Origin: Basidiobolus meristosporus CBS 931.73
Taxonomy: Eukaryota > Basidiobolomycota > Basidiobolomycetes > Basidiobolales > Basidiobolaceae
Length of the DNA stretch: 64,000 bases
Direction of reading: 5' to 3'
Assembly: GCA_002104905.1 (NCBI GenBank)
Contig: MCFE01000090.1
Coordinates: 112,537 to 176,536 of the forward strand
Positions 10,045-20,994 of this stretch are shown piece by piece. Within the stretch, counting starts at the first letter, position 1, and each line of letters opens with the position of its first letter. A program made the position numbers and the translations under genes. A model generated the notes under the pieces. That model was given only the letters and a program-made list of their open reading frames with translations, had not been told where the DNA came from and ran no database searches.

Positions 10045-12953
10045 TTAAGGCTGGGCTGGGGAGATGCTTTCGTAGCTCCACAAGCGAGCACGACAATCTC
10101 CGGATGCGGTAGCGAACAGGCCACCCACCGGACTCAAATTGATGGAGATCACTGGTGATCGAAGGGCTGATTAGTGATGCGTCTTACTGTTGGGCGAATG
10201 AACCGGTTGGTTACCTGAATTTTTGTGTCCCTGAAGCATGAACTGAGTGTGTGCGGTGTTCGGATCCCAGAATTGAACCCCGCGATCCTTGGACCCGGAT
10301 ACTATCCAGTTCCCGCATGGGGAGCATGCCACGGACAAAACGAAGTCCTAACAAAGATCCGTTTTCGGTTCAGCAACTCCTCGGCCCATTGGTCAAAAGC
10401 CGGGGACATACCTTGTGTCCAACGAAAGTGGTCCTGCATGGGTTGGGCTTCTGTCCCATGTTGTTGGCATTCTTACTGCTGAGGATATCCCAGAGTTTGA
10501 TCGTCTTGTCCAAAGATCCGGAGATGAGGGACTTTCCTAGAGATGGACATGAGATTGCCGCTCGTCAACAACACACAACACTTCCGTGGGACCAACCGTC
10601 TGGTGTGAACGCGATAGAATAGACGCTATCCTTGTGGCCCTCGAGTTTCTCCAAGAGCTGTCCGGTCTGGACATCCCACACTCTGACCATCTTATCCAAC
10701 GATCCTGCGGCCACTAGACGCCCATCTGGGCTGAACGCAACTGAAGTGACTCCGGCTTCCTTGGGGCCGTTCTCTTCGATCATAAGAGTATATACACACT
10801 TGCCGCTATCCATGTCCCAGATCCTAGCGGTCCTATCCCCAGATCCCGACACGACCAGACGGCCGTCTCGAGAGAAATCGAGGGAGTAGATGTCCTGCTC
10901 GTGGCCTTGGAAAAGATTGCGGATCCTTCTCCTGGCGATGTCCCAGATCTGAAAGTGTCAAGGTCAAGGTCAGTACGAGCGCTCGTTGTCGATGTATAGG
11001 GGACTCCACCCACCCGGATCTGCTTGTCCTCAGCCCCGGTGGCCAGGAACTTTCCGTCGGGACTAAAGCAAACCGCTCTGATGTAAAGGTCCCCATCTCT
11101 GTTGGCCGCCTCGTCCTGCAAAACACTGGAAGGACACGTGAGTCACGGGAAATCGCTCGGACGGAAAACTCCAAAGTTACCAAATCTTGCTTCCGTTCTG
11201 GACGTCGTAGATCTGTGCACTTCTGTTACACCCGGTGGCCAGATACTTGCCATCGTTGCTAAAGCGGACGCAGCAGACGACACTAAAGATGCGTGAGCCA
11301 TGAGAAGGTAAGGCATTGAACTCGCGCCGGAGCGATCCGAACTGTACCTGCTATGGTCCAACGTGTGGGCTAGATCGACATTCAGCTGGCGGGGAACTCG
11401 GGGGTTGAAGCTGTGGAGAGGCAACTTTAGGTCGCTGGCGATCTCTGGGCAATCCTAAAGGTGACTTACATGGCAAACCAATCCGACCCTTCACGCTTGA
11501 GTCCAGATGGGAGATTCTCGAGATCTACGTCGTTGAAGCTGCCATTAGCAGAGCCAGGGCCCTTGGCGGAGGGGGCCCGAACAGGTCCGGCGACAGCAGA
11601 CTGCTGGGGTGGGAGACCGCCGTTGCTTGGCTTGCGATTCATGCCTTGGGGACTAGCGCCGGGGTAGGGGGGCCCGTTCTGAGGAGGTCCTTGCTGAGAG
11701 TCCGGCTGCACACCCATCGGTGGTTGAGAAGTAAGCGGCCCTTGGTGTCCCATCTAGTATAAAGAATGAAGGTTAGTCGGCGAATATGATTGCTGAGAAT
11801 TCCCGTAACACCCACCGGATGATTTTGCGGACTACCTTGCATATAACCTACGTATGTGGTAGAAAACACGCAAACGTGTGAGTTTTATTATATATAATAT
11901 ATTAACGATTATATAAGCTACCCATCGGAGGCTGGCCGGGTCCTTGTCCCATCATCCCAGGCAACTGGTTGGGCGGTTGGCCTGGCACCGGAGGTGAGGA
12001 TGTTGGGACAGAGCCGTACATGGACGGCTGTTGCATCGGAGGCTGTGACTGTCCAGCCATGTGATGCGGAGGAGCATCCGAGTCCCCTCGCAGCCTTTTG
12101 TTGGGCGGCTGGTGGCCACCTTGTGGTGGTGGGCCTTGTTGTGGTGTGCCGGGAGGGCCACCGCTGGAGTAAGCGGATAGCCCTGGAGGACCAGATCCCG
12201 GACCTGGATATCCTGGATGTTGTGGTTGTGGCTGTTGATTTGGATCCATCATCTGAGGTGGTGCCGCTAGAGAATTGGGACCGTTTTGTGCACCGCTCAT
12301 GATTCCGCTAAATAGGTTGGATGGGCCATGGCCGATGTTGGGAGGTGCCGGTTTGTGAGTTTGATGTGGTGTACCGCCGCTTTGAGGGTGGGAACCGCGT
12401 GCCTCCAGCTCGCGACGAAGCCTCAATATCTCCTCTTCGTATCTGGAAACATGGAGAAGTGTAAGTATACCAGCGTAGAGTGGACATAGAACGTAGCATA
12501 GAGGTGGGCAAGCTCTTACTGTTGTTTTATCTTCTGGTGGGTTCTCTCAAGTTCATACAGATTCTGCTGGAAGCCGGTCATCTCGTTTAGCTGTGCAGAA
12601 ACTAAAAGGGGTATGAACGTTAGTCGTTCATCTCAAGAATTGACATTCGACGAAGTTGGGTGGCGAGCCCAGAGCCATGGGGAAACAGGGAGGCTTTCAA
12701 ACGAGGGAACGCTCCACGTGACCTGATAATTCAGTACCAGGATATCGCGTAGTTTAGATGGAACCACCTGTCAACCTGTCCGGCACATAAAAGAAAACTT
12801 ACTCTTGTGCTCAAACTCGTCACGTTGCATCTTAAACATGGACACATCTTGATTGACCTGTTCAAACTCGACTTTCAAAGCATCTAGAAGTTCGGGAATT
12901 CTACTGCCGGCCCCGGCAGGAACCATGGGACGATGATTATAGATGTTTGACAT
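10045..12953 (-). CDS. TUP1: Transcriptional co-repressor TUP1 (WD40 repeat)
   Basis: Global co-repressor that tetramerises and acts with Cyc8/Ssn6 on DNA-bound repressors in the nucleus. I assign 12 exons: 12803-12953, 12520-12601, 11922-12442, 11816-11847, 11470-11753, 11348-11410, 11181-11282, 11014-11125, 10597-10948, 10412-10536, 10215-10347 and 10045-10166. They sum to 2079 nt (692 residues). The N-terminus starts [14 protein letters not shown] and has the Tup1 tetramerisation helix ([13 protein letters not shown], then [18 protein letters not shown]). A Pro/Gln/Gly-rich linker follows. After the signature EGSDWFAIFNP come the WD40 blades, including [11 protein letters not shown] and the last blade, which ends [15 protein letters not shown]. 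The start is set at the second Met of the longest frame because family members begin there. A 32-nt exon (11816-11847) lies in the linker. Confidence 0.95.
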
Positions 12954-13448
12954 CTCCGCGACTACTTGCGTAAACTGACTGTCAAATGGGGATGACTCTT
13001 GTACTTCGAAACGCAAATTTGGTTGGGTCGAAGTTGGAAAAAAATAGACGGCCGAGTTTTTCTTTCAAAGATGGGATATCACAGAGATTAAGCAAGCGAG
13101 AGGAATCTTGTGTAGATATATGATCATTCCTTTTAATGAGTGAATTTTCAACCGCCATAGGTTATTAAGGGGGAAAGATCAAGAACCCTCCTCACTTCGC
13201 TTGGTATATTTTTGGTTTACGCTTTTTATCACATAACCTTGGCCCTTACGAGATTGTCCACAAATTTTCACCGGGATTCCCCATATTTGGAAATCGGGAA
13301 AATAATATCGGTTGTGGTTTCGGTTGTGGTTTCATTTTGGATTGTACTAGCCCTTCATCAAATATTCTCAGTAAAATAACCACCTGATGCTGGAGTTGTG
13401 CGTTGTGCGTTGTGCGTTGTGGGAAATCGATGGTTGCTTAATGGTAGC

Positions 13449-13520
13449 GGCTCAATGGTCTAGTAGTATGATTCCTCGTTCGGGTCGAGGTGGTCCCGGG
13501 TTCAATTCCCGGTTGAGCCC
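13449..13520 (+). tRNA. tRNA-Pro (anticodon CGG)
   Basis: 72-nt cloverleaf with acceptor stem GGCTCAA/TTGAGCC and discriminator C. The anticodon stem CCTCG/CGAGG encloses the loop TTCGGGT (anticodon CGG, reading CCG). The T arm CCCGG-TTCAATT-CCCGG contains a perfect B box GGTTCAATTCC. No intron. A T5 run lies just downstream (about 13530), a likely Pol III stop. The D arm GGTCTAGTAGTATGATT is typical of fungal tRNA-Pro. Confidence 0.93.
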
Positions 13521-13711
13521 GAAGATTGAATTTTTGCATCTGCCCGGTGTTAAGGAGCAGGCCTTGCGTCAATCTGAAGACAATGAAAGGGCAAAGCAAA
13601 AGACGAGGCAGTGATGTATAGGAGGGAGGATGGAAACAGTTCTCCGAGCATGTTTAATGTGAAATTATGTATACATAAGTAGTGTAATCCTGACGATCCA
13701 AAAGTTTCCAG

Positions 13712-14262
13712 TTATGCGGTGGGCTTGGTTTTCTTGACCTTCTTTCTCTCCTTCTTCTTCAAGGCGTCCATCTGCACCTTCATGATGTTGCCATACGAAT
13801 CGAGGAATTTCTCGTAATCGGCCGGTTGTACCTAGAATCAACATACCCAGCTAAATAGTTGAACAGTCGGGGATTCGTGGGGGGAATACTTAAGTACCAG
13901 GGTACTGATCTTGGCATTTCCACAGCTGGCTCGGACCAGAGTGGAGTATTCGGTCTCGTCGGTCACTTCGACTGTACTTCCCTTCTTTTTGACGTCGTGA
14001 TCAACTACGAAAACAGAGCCAGCAATCAATCAACTTAGTGGACGACAAAGATTCCCACGTAAGTAAAAAGGCCTACATCTTTTCATGTTCAAGTACACGG
14101 TTCCTGAGGTTTTGGACTTTTCAAAGAAACGGGTGACTTGTGTGAGAAACTAGAAAAAGATTAGCACGAGAAAGGAACAAAGTGTGCTCAAAATACGGAG
14201 AGAACTGCAACAACAAAGGGATGAATGAATAGTGTATATACCGAATCGTTGTCGACAAGCAT
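13712..14262 (-). CDS. SRP14: Signal recognition particle subunit SRP14
   Basis: Alu-domain subunit of SRP, binding SRP RNA for elongation arrest during co-translational ER targeting. Four exons: 14242-14262, 14077-14149, 13898-14004 and 13712-13831, 321 nt, 106 residues, close to the family's usual length. Visible: MLVDNDSFLTQVTRFFEKSKTSG at the start (family: L.N..FL..L..LF...R.SG), VYLNMKRFDHD, CLLRA-like VRASCGNAKISTLV, and a C-terminal Lys-rich tail (KKKERKKVKKTK) as in SRP14. The first exon has only 21 nt. Confidence 0.9.
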
Positions 14263-15184
14263 CTTTTTGTGTGGGTCGGTCTCTAATTCTGCTCGAAGCT
14301 AGGTAGAAATGAAATAATTCCAACGAGAGCAACCTTATCGTGGTGCATCGCCATCAGCTTTTTGTGGCATGAACCTTGATTAACCGGGATAAATACGGAT
14401 TTAACTTGATTGATTTTGGACACTTTGAATAGTCTAATCAGCATGGCTATTCAGGTTACATGGATTAGTCGACCTCCTTCAGAACACACACGGCACATCC
14501 ACATAACCCAATTGGTTGTCGTTGATAACAAACACAGAGGTGCTTTGTTTTGATGGACACTTGCCGTATTACTATTTTAATCAACAACACTAAGCATCTA
14601 TCGAGTCTGGTTAGTGGCTTCCCAAGCATGAATGTTGTGGATGATTACGACATCATCTAGATACCCCAAATATTCAGGGGACTCGAAGGATATTAAGTAC
14701 GTCAATGCTATGGCCGGTGGAAATCCCCAGGATCAACGATTGTTATTTTACGTAATAAAAACAAGATTGCTACGATGACGGATTTTGAGCGATATTTTTG
14801 ATGAGCCATGAGCTTGATATTTACTCCTGGTGATAAAGGTCGAATCAGGGCCGCCCACGCTGATATAAAATTTCTTGGATAGATTTCACCCGCTGGGTCA
14901 GATTTGTTTAAACTACTCCAAGTGCATATTACGTTGGCTCGAAAGATTATTTCCCCTGCCAACCTTAACAATTTTCGTTAGTAGCCGTGGCGAGCCTGAA
15001 CGTCACATTTCATTCTCCAACCTCACCTAGACTACTTTCGAGTTTGACTTAGAAATCAAGGTATTTTATCTTCTTCCCGTTAATCTAGTTGTTGCGTGCT
15101 GGCCAGGGCGCTGGTATATAAGTAAGTGTCTGGAAACAAACTAATCTTCATCCATCGTTCCTAGTGAATTTTCCTTGTGACAAA
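14263..15184. other. Intergenic, SRP14/SEC24 divergent promoter region
   Basis: No supported gene. A possible 5'-UTR intron of SEC24 (GTAAGT at 15123, CTAATC branch-like site, CTAG ending at 15163) lies just before the SEC24 start codon. Otherwise nothing recognised. Confidence 0.5.
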
Positions 15185-18100
15185 ATGTCCAACGCGCCTC
15201 CCAATAATTTTCCTCCACCACCAGGTCAAACTCGGTCTCCAAGACCACCTATGTCTGGCCCACCTTCTAATTACCCACCTCCTGGCCAGAGTCAATCTCC
15301 AAGACCTCCGACGGCTGGCTCTCCACGTCCCCCTATGGGTCAACCCCAACGCTCACCTGTGATGGGTGGAGCAAGGCCACCTATGAACGGGCCACGTCCA
15401 TCATCTCCTTTTCCTCCTCAGGCTAAACCGGGCCCTCCATCTGCCTACTCACCAATGCCACCAAACTCCCAACCATATGGTCAAGCTGGATCTCCACCTC
15501 CCAATATGAGACCCCCTCCTCAAGGGGCAGCTTCCCCATCTTTTAATCATCAAAATCCGGCTGCCAACATGCAACCAAGACCTGGATCTCCTGGTCCGCA
15601 AGCTCAGATGGCCCCAAGACCTATGTCACCACCTCTTCCTCAGGCTCAACAACCTGGCCCTGGTCAGCCAGGTTTGATGCAGAGACAATTTGTCCCACCT
15701 GTTAGCGGAAGATCTCCTGTGATGCAGGGTGCTCCCGTCCCCTCACCTCGTCCGCCTATGCACAGCCCCAACGCAGTGCCACTGATGAACCCCCAACAGC
15801 CCATTCAATCTCCACAGCTCAACAGTTTTGCGCCTGTCCAGCCTGATGCTGCCGCCCCTCCCGGCTCACCACCGGCTAACGCAAGTAGCCCAGGACAGCG
15901 TAGGAGAATGTATCCTGAGCAGATAGCAACTGCCTATACTCAAGGCGACGCCAACCAGCAGACCAACTATCCTGGCCCAGCATCTGGCCAATCCGATCCT
16001 GTTCCTGGAGCCCAAGGCTCGCAGTTCTTTGTGCCTGGCCTCCAAGGACAAACCTCCCCAGTGATGGGTTACAGCCAGCCCCAAACTCCTGGATACGCCG
16101 GCGGACAGGCCTACGGACAGCAGTTCAACAATATGCAGAATCAGTTTAATAGCATGGCACTTGGTGGTCAAAACCAGCTCTTCCACACGCCCCTGATAGG
16201 CACCCCACTTAATCCAGCCGAATTGGACTTACCGCCTCCCGCCATTAATCTGCCCCAAGGCGCCGCCGTTACCGCATCCCCCAAGACTCTGTGCGATCCC
16301 TCTCTTAAGCGTTGTACCTTCAACGCCATCCCCCAAAACTCCAACATATTGAAGAAAAGCAAGATCCCCTTCGGTTTGATCTTGACCCCATTCAAGCTGG
16401 ATAAGCAGAACCCCGATGACATCCCAATCTCTCACGAGATCATCCGTTGCCGTCGTTGCCGTACGTACTTGAATCCGTTCATTCAATTTGTGGATGGTGG
16501 TCGTCGTTGGAAGTGTAACATGTGCTTCTTCACCAACGATGTTCCAAGCACATTCGATTACGACATTCAAAGCCAGCAGCCCATCGATCGTTTCCAGCGA
16601 CCAGAACTGACCCATTCGGTGGTCGAATACATCGCCCCTGCCGAGTATATGGTTCGCGCCCCACAGCCTCCCGTTTACCTGTTCTTGATTGACGTGTCGC
16701 ACACCGCCGTTCAGTCCGGAATGGTTGCCACCGCTGCCAGAACCATCTTGGAATCTTTAGACCGTATCCCTAACGAGGACAAAAGAGCCAAGATTGGTTT
16801 TATCACCTATGACAGTGCCCTTCACTTCTACAATCTGAACAGTGAGCTCTCTGAACCCCAGATGCTCGTGGTGTCTGATTTAGAAGATCCATTCATCCCT
16901 ATGCCCAACGATTTGTTGGTGAACCTCAACGAGGGACGTCCCATTGTGGAGTCCTTGCTTTCCCGTCTTGGCGAAATGTTCAAGAGTACCCATAACGTTA
17001 GCAGTGTTCTCGCGCCTGCTCTCCAGGCTGGTCTCAAGCTCATCTCCGCCATCGGTGGAAAGATCATTGTGTTGCAGAACACCTTGCCTACCGATAAGGA
17101 GGGTGGTCTAACTGCCCGTGAGGATGTGAAGCTTCTCGGAACACCCAAGGAGTCGAACCTCCTACAGCCAGCATCCCAGTTCTACAAGCCATTCGCTGTT
17201 GACTGTTCTCGCGCCCAAGTGTGCGTGGATACTTTCATATTCGGCACCCAGTATATTGATTTCGCTACCTTGAGCGGTGCCTCTCGCTTCTCCGCCGGTC
17301 AGTCATACTTCTATCCTGGCTTCAACGCCGGAAAGTCCGAGGATGCCGTCAAGTTTGCCAACGAGTTCTCCGAGTTCCTGTCATGTCCAGCTGGACTTGA
17401 AGCTGTTTTGAGAGTCCGTGCTTCCAAGGGATTGAGAATGACCGCGTATCACGGAAACTTCTTCTTAAGATCGATGGATCTTCTTGCCCTTCCCAACGTC
17501 ACCCCCAACCACACCTACAGCGTGGAGGTCACCATCGACGAGCCGATCGAAACCTCTGTTGCTTGCTTCCAGACCGCCTTGCTGCATACTAGCTGCAACG
17601 GAGAGAGACGCATCAGAGTGTTGACTCTAGGCTTGCCGGTAGCCAACAATATCTCCGAAGTCTTCAAATCCGCTGATCAGGTCGCCATTGCCACTCTTTT
17701 AGCAAGAAAGGCTGTGGAGAGATCGTTGAGCACGAAGCTGGAGGATGCTAGAGACGCGTTGATCAACAAATGTATCGACATTCTCGGTATCTACAAGACC
17801 GAGCTGACGTCGGTTGGAACCGGCGCCTCTCCACAGCTTCAAGTATGCCACAACTTGAAGATGCTCCCGTTGTTGGTGCAAGCACTCATCAAGCATGTGT
17901 CTCTTCGTGGTGGTTCCCAGACGCCCAGTGATGTGCGTTCATTCGCCATGAGCCTTGTTAATACTATGCCAGCGGAGCTATTGATGAGATACATTCACCC
18001 CAGATTCTACGCCCTTCATAACATGCCACCTGAGGTCGCGGTCCCCACAGATGATGGCTCCGCCGTCATGATGCCACAGCCGCTGCCATTGAGCAGCGAG

Positions 18101-18478
18101 AGATTGGAGCGCAACGGGTTGTTCTTGTTGGAGAGTGGACAGCACATATTCTTCTGGGTCGCCAAGGAGGTGTCCCCTCAGCTTTGCCAAGAATTGTTCG
18201 ATGTTCCATCGTACGATGCTATCCGACCTGGCCGCACCACCCTTCCCATCCTTGATACTAACTTCTCCTCCCGAGTTCAACTTATCATCTCCAAGATCAG
18301 AGAGGCAAACAGATATATCTACTACCCACAAGTCTATGTTGTGAAAGAGGAGAGTGACCCGTCCCTACGACTCTGGTTCCTTTCCCACTTGATCGAGGAC
18401 CGTGCCAACAATGTTATGAGCTATCAGCAGTTCTTGAACCACCTGAAAGACAAAGTGAACACCGGCACTTTCAAATAA
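15185..18478 (+). CDS. SEC24: COPII coat cargo-adaptor subunit Sec24
   Basis: Selects cargo and, with Sec23, forms the inner COPII coat at ER exit sites. Single exon, 1097 residues. Order: Pro/Gln/Ser-rich disordered N-terminus (about 1-330), zinc-finger domain with CRRC...CNMC (about 420-450), trunk/vWA-like domain starting PPVYLFLIDVSH (about 500), beta-sandwich, helical domain (IKHVSLRGG), and the gelsolin-like end (HIFFWVAKEVSPQLCQELF). The frame is open upstream to 15164, but only the ATG at 15185 is a normal start. The gene is intronless while its neighbours have several introns. Confidence 0.96.
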   Translation: MSNAPPNNFPPPPGQTRSPRPPMSGPPSNYPPPGQSQSPRPPTAGSPRPPMGQPQRSPVMGGARPPMNGPRPSSPFPPQAKPGPPSAYSPMPPNSQPYGQAGSPPPNMRPPPQGAASPSFNHQNPAANMQPRPGSPGPQAQMAPRPMSPPLPQAQQPGPGQPGLMQRQFVPPVSGRSPVMQGAPVPSPRPPMHSPNAVPLMNPQQPIQSPQLNSFAPVQPDAAAPPGSPPANASSPGQRRRMYPEQIATAYTQGDANQQTNYPGPASGQSDPVPGAQGSQFFVPGLQGQTSPVMGYSQPQTPGYAGGQAYGQQFNNMQNQFNSMALGGQNQLFHTPLIGTPLNPAELDLPPPAINLPQGAAVTASPKTLCDPSLKRCTFNAIPQNSNILKKSKIPFGLILTPFKLDKQNPDDIPISHEIIRCRRCRTYLNPFIQFVDGGRRWKCNMCFFTNDVPSTFDYDIQSQQPIDRFQRPELTHSVVEYIAPAEYMVRAPQPPVYLFLIDVSHTAVQSGMVATAARTILESLDRIPNEDKRAKIGFITYDSALHFYNLNSELSEPQMLVVSDLEDPFIPMPNDLLVNLNEGRPIVESLLSRLGEMFKSTHNVSSVLAPALQAGLKLISAIGGKIIVLQNTLPTDKEGGLTAREDVKLLGTPKESNLLQPASQFYKPFAVDCSRAQVCVDTFIFGTQYIDFATLSGASRFSAGQSYFYPGFNAGKSEDAVKFANEFSEFLSCPAGLEAVLRVRASKGLRMTAYHGNFFLRSMDLLALPNVTPNHTYSVEVTIDEPIETSVACFQTALLHTSCNGERRIRVLTLGLPVANNISEVFKSADQVAIATLLARKAVERSLSTKLEDARDALINKCIDILGIYKTELTSVGTGASPQLQVCHNLKMLPLLVQALIKHVSLRGGSQTPSDVRSFAMSLVNTMPAELLMRYIHPRFYALHNMPPEVAVPTDDGSAVMMPQPLPLSSERLERNGLFLLESGQHIFFWVAKEVSPQLCQELFDVPSYDAIRPGRTTLPILDTNFSSRVQLIISKIREANRYIYYPQVYVVKEESDPSLRLWFLSHLIEDRANNVMSYQQFLNHLKDKVNTGTFK

Positions 18479-19187
18479 GTGGTCCCAACGAAGCCCTCCC
18501 CCCATTTTCGGAATACCTTCAGTATGATTCTTTATTTTTACCCTCAGTTTCGTTATCAATTGTTTGCTTGTTCTCTTAACTTCAGTGCGCCGCTCAAACA
18601 ATACCATCCTTTACCGCTTGTACGTTATATGAAATAATTTTCCATTCTATTTAACTTTCTGAAATCGAGTGCTCTTCCACTAAATCGAGGAATTCCGGTA
18701 CGAAATCAAGCAGAAAGTAATTGATTTCATTTTTTTTTTGAGACGACGCTGTGTAGAATTGGGATTCTCTTGTGAGGAGGGAATGGAGTTCGATTCTTAT
18801 TATGTGCTGTTTGGTCGTGAAAATTCAAATAAACCGTGATTATTAGATCCTGCATCTGCTGGTTGCCATGGTAGGGGTGGTATAGCTGGCCGTGGTCCAT
18901 GCCGACCATCCCACCCAACGCATAGAAGCCCATTGGCTTCGTTGAGATCTCACATGATCCAGAGGGTTGAGGGAACACAGCGCCTGGTTTGCTCGGCTGA
19001 GTCACTTTGGGTCAACCTATATAGATCATCACGTATTTGGGTTGATGGGTAATTTAGGATGGTAATCGAGCAAGCCGAAGGTATTTTCATGCGTAGGGGA
19101 CCCTTTAAGGAGGGGCTGGTGGAGATTTGGTAGTAGTATTAAAAGTGCCAGTGGCTTCGATCTTTCTTCCAGTTGGTTCTTGTTGAA
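18479..19187. other. Intergenic between SEC24 and ILV6
   Basis: Holds the SEC24 3' end and ILV6 promoter, with a TGAGTCA site at 18998-19004 (see that entry). No supported gene; the 92-codon minus frame here lacks an ATG. Confidence 0.5.
18998..19004 (+). promoter_or_regulatory. TGAGTCA, Gcn4/AP-1-type bZIP site upstream of ILV6
   Basis: Perfect palindromic-core TGA(G/C)TCA, 184 bp before the ILV6 ATG. In yeasts and moulds Gcn4/CPC1 binds this sequence to induce amino-acid biosynthesis genes. Function here is inferred. Confidence 0.5.
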
Positions 19188-20177
19188 ATGCTTTTTAGAA
19201 GCTTAGCCGTCACCACCAGGCAGAAGGGGATCCAGGCGTTGGTAAGTTCTTGCTATTTTCCCGTTGTGTCTGTATCGGTGTGCTGACGTTCTCTCAGAGG
19301 TCTGTCCAGCCTCGCACCTATCTACCGGCTGGCCAGTGCTTTTATTCCTCTTCCTCTTCCTCTTCGTCCAAACGTCAACCGCGCAGTAAGAAGCTACCTC
19401 CGTTACCCACTATACCAACCTTGACCCCTGAAGAGGCAGTCACCAACATCATCTACAACACTCCTACACCCCCCTCCGACCCACCTACCCGACACACCCT
19501 CAACTGCCTGGTACAGAACGAGCCGGGAGTTCTCTCCAGAGTCTCGGGGATTCTGGCCGCTAGAAACTTCAACATCGACTCCCTGGTCGTCGCCAAAACC
19601 GAAGTCAGAGACCTCTCCAGAATGACCATCGTCCTGAGAGGGCAGAACCAAAATATCGAGCAGGCGAAGAAGCAGCTGGAGGATTTGGTGCCTGTTTGGG
19701 CGGTTTTGGATTATTCTAACACCCGGATTGTTGAACGAGAGCTTTTATTGGTCAAGGTGTCCATCTTCGGGCCCGACCACGAACAGGCTATCTTTGAGGA
19801 TGACACTCACAGCCATGTAAGTGGAACAGAGCAATCCTTATGCCTTGACCCGTACTAACCCATCCAAACAGACTGACATGACCCCAGGCGATATCCTTCT
19901 CACTACCCACAAACACCTCCAGGCCATCCAAGAGCTAACCAAGCTGTTCCAAGGGCAGATAGTGGATGTTAGCAACGAGAGCGTGATCGTTCAGCTGTGC
20001 GCCAAGAACTCCCGTATCGACGCATTCATGAAGCTCCTGAAACCGTTCGGAATTCTGGAAGCAGCAAGAAGCGGTATCATGGCTATGCCCAGAGCCCTGC
20101 ATCTCCACCCCGAGGAGGAAACCGAGGTGGTCGAAGAGGCCACCAAGGTGGATGCCACCTTGCTTCCCCCCGGTTAG
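19188..20177 (+). CDS. ILV6: Acetolactate synthase regulatory (small) subunit
   Basis: Regulatory partner of Ilv2 in mitochondria; confers valine feedback control on the first common step of branched-chain amino-acid synthesis. Three exons: 19188-19241, 19298-19816 and 19872-20177; 879 nt, 292 residues. The N-terminus (MLFRSLAVTTRQKGIQAL..., Arg/Ser-rich, no acidic residue) looks like a mitochondrial presequence. The ACT domain starts at RHTLNCLVQNEPGVLSRVSGI, with NIDSL and RMTIV. The C-terminal ALS-small domain begins REL.LVKV, and SGI(M)A(M)PR closes it. ILV2 follows in the same direction 817 bp downstream. Confidence 0.95.
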
Positions 20178-20469
20178 CCAGACGCACACATAATGTATTA
20201 TTAGTTTTGACATGTAATGCAGCAGTTCAATCCACCAACCACCATACAAAGCCAGCAATAAAAATCCTTGTTTGTGACCAAGTTGAGCGCTCCCCACATC
20301 GAACCCCAATCTTTTCTTGCTTCGGGCCAATTTTGGTAAGCAGATTGATTCAAGGCCACGCGCAATATCTTGCATCTCCTACCTTGTATGGCTACTACCC
20401 GCTGTACCGTAAAGTTAAGCATGTATGGAATGGAAAGAACGGAGATCGTGGGAAACTATCCTTAATTCG

Positions 20470-20514
20470 TGAGTCAAGCTTACTCATCATCATACCGTTA
20501 TTCAAGGTGACTCA
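20470..20514 (+). promoter_or_regulatory. Two TGA(G/C)TCA sites upstream of ILV2
   Basis: TGAGTCA at 20470-20476 and TGACTCA at 20508-20514, 38 bp apart, about 480-525 bp before the ILV2 start. They match Gcn4/CPC1-type sites. With the sites at 18998 and 20772, four lie around this gene pair. Confidence 0.5.
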
Positions 20515-20771
20515 CGTTCCTGGTAATTACCTCGGGTAAAGCACCCGATTAGGCAATCCTGATGTTTCTCCTTCATGTGAGCCAAAACCTTCTGGGGAAC
20601 TACGGCTCGACTTGGGTGTAACCTGGCGGTTGACCGCACTTTACTCATCTCGCCGATAACACAGATAAACGATGAAGGGTGGCTGTATATTTGAATTGGG
20701 GCTGGCTCTTGGTTGGCTCATATGAGATCCTCCAAGTGCTGCGATTGTGCAATCGTCCACACGAATCAGGA

Positions 20772-20778
20772 TGACTCA
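20772..20778 (+). promoter_or_regulatory. TGACTCA bZIP site proximal to ILV2
   Basis: Perfect TGACTCA 217 bp upstream of the chosen ILV2 ATG, in the usual range for Gcn4-type activation. Regulatory role inferred. Confidence 0.5.
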
Positions 20779-20994
20779 TATATTCCTTGAATAATGGATC
20801 AATACAAACGTCGGTGCTCACGTCGGCAGCTGGTACGGTGCTGAACGTCGCAAATGATCAGGTATCTCAAAAAACAAGCCACTATAAATGTATTCCGCCG
20901 CACACCATCAGCTTACATTAACTGGCAGTGCCCACTTTTTTCACTGGGATACCGTAAATATCTACCTTTCCCAACCTTCCAACCCTCGCAGAAC

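Noticed and set aside
12954-13016. 21-codon N-terminal extension of TUP1
   Set aside because: Tup1 proteins start at the [12 protein letters not shown]-like sequence; the extension has no family support.
14708-14971. 87-codon minus-strand ORF upstream of SEC24
   Set aside because: No domain, no flanking splice logic and no sign of coding bias.
18727-19005. 92-codon minus-strand ORF between SEC24 and ILV6
   Set aside because: It opens with GTG, not ATG, has no recognisable domain and overlaps the ILV6 promoter.
20385-20470. Stretch resembling part of 5S rRNA (GTATGGCTACTACCC, AAGTTAAGCA, GGAGATCGTGGGAA)
   Set aside because: The central third of 5S rRNA is missing and stems cannot be paired along the length; at most a decayed fragment or chance similarity.
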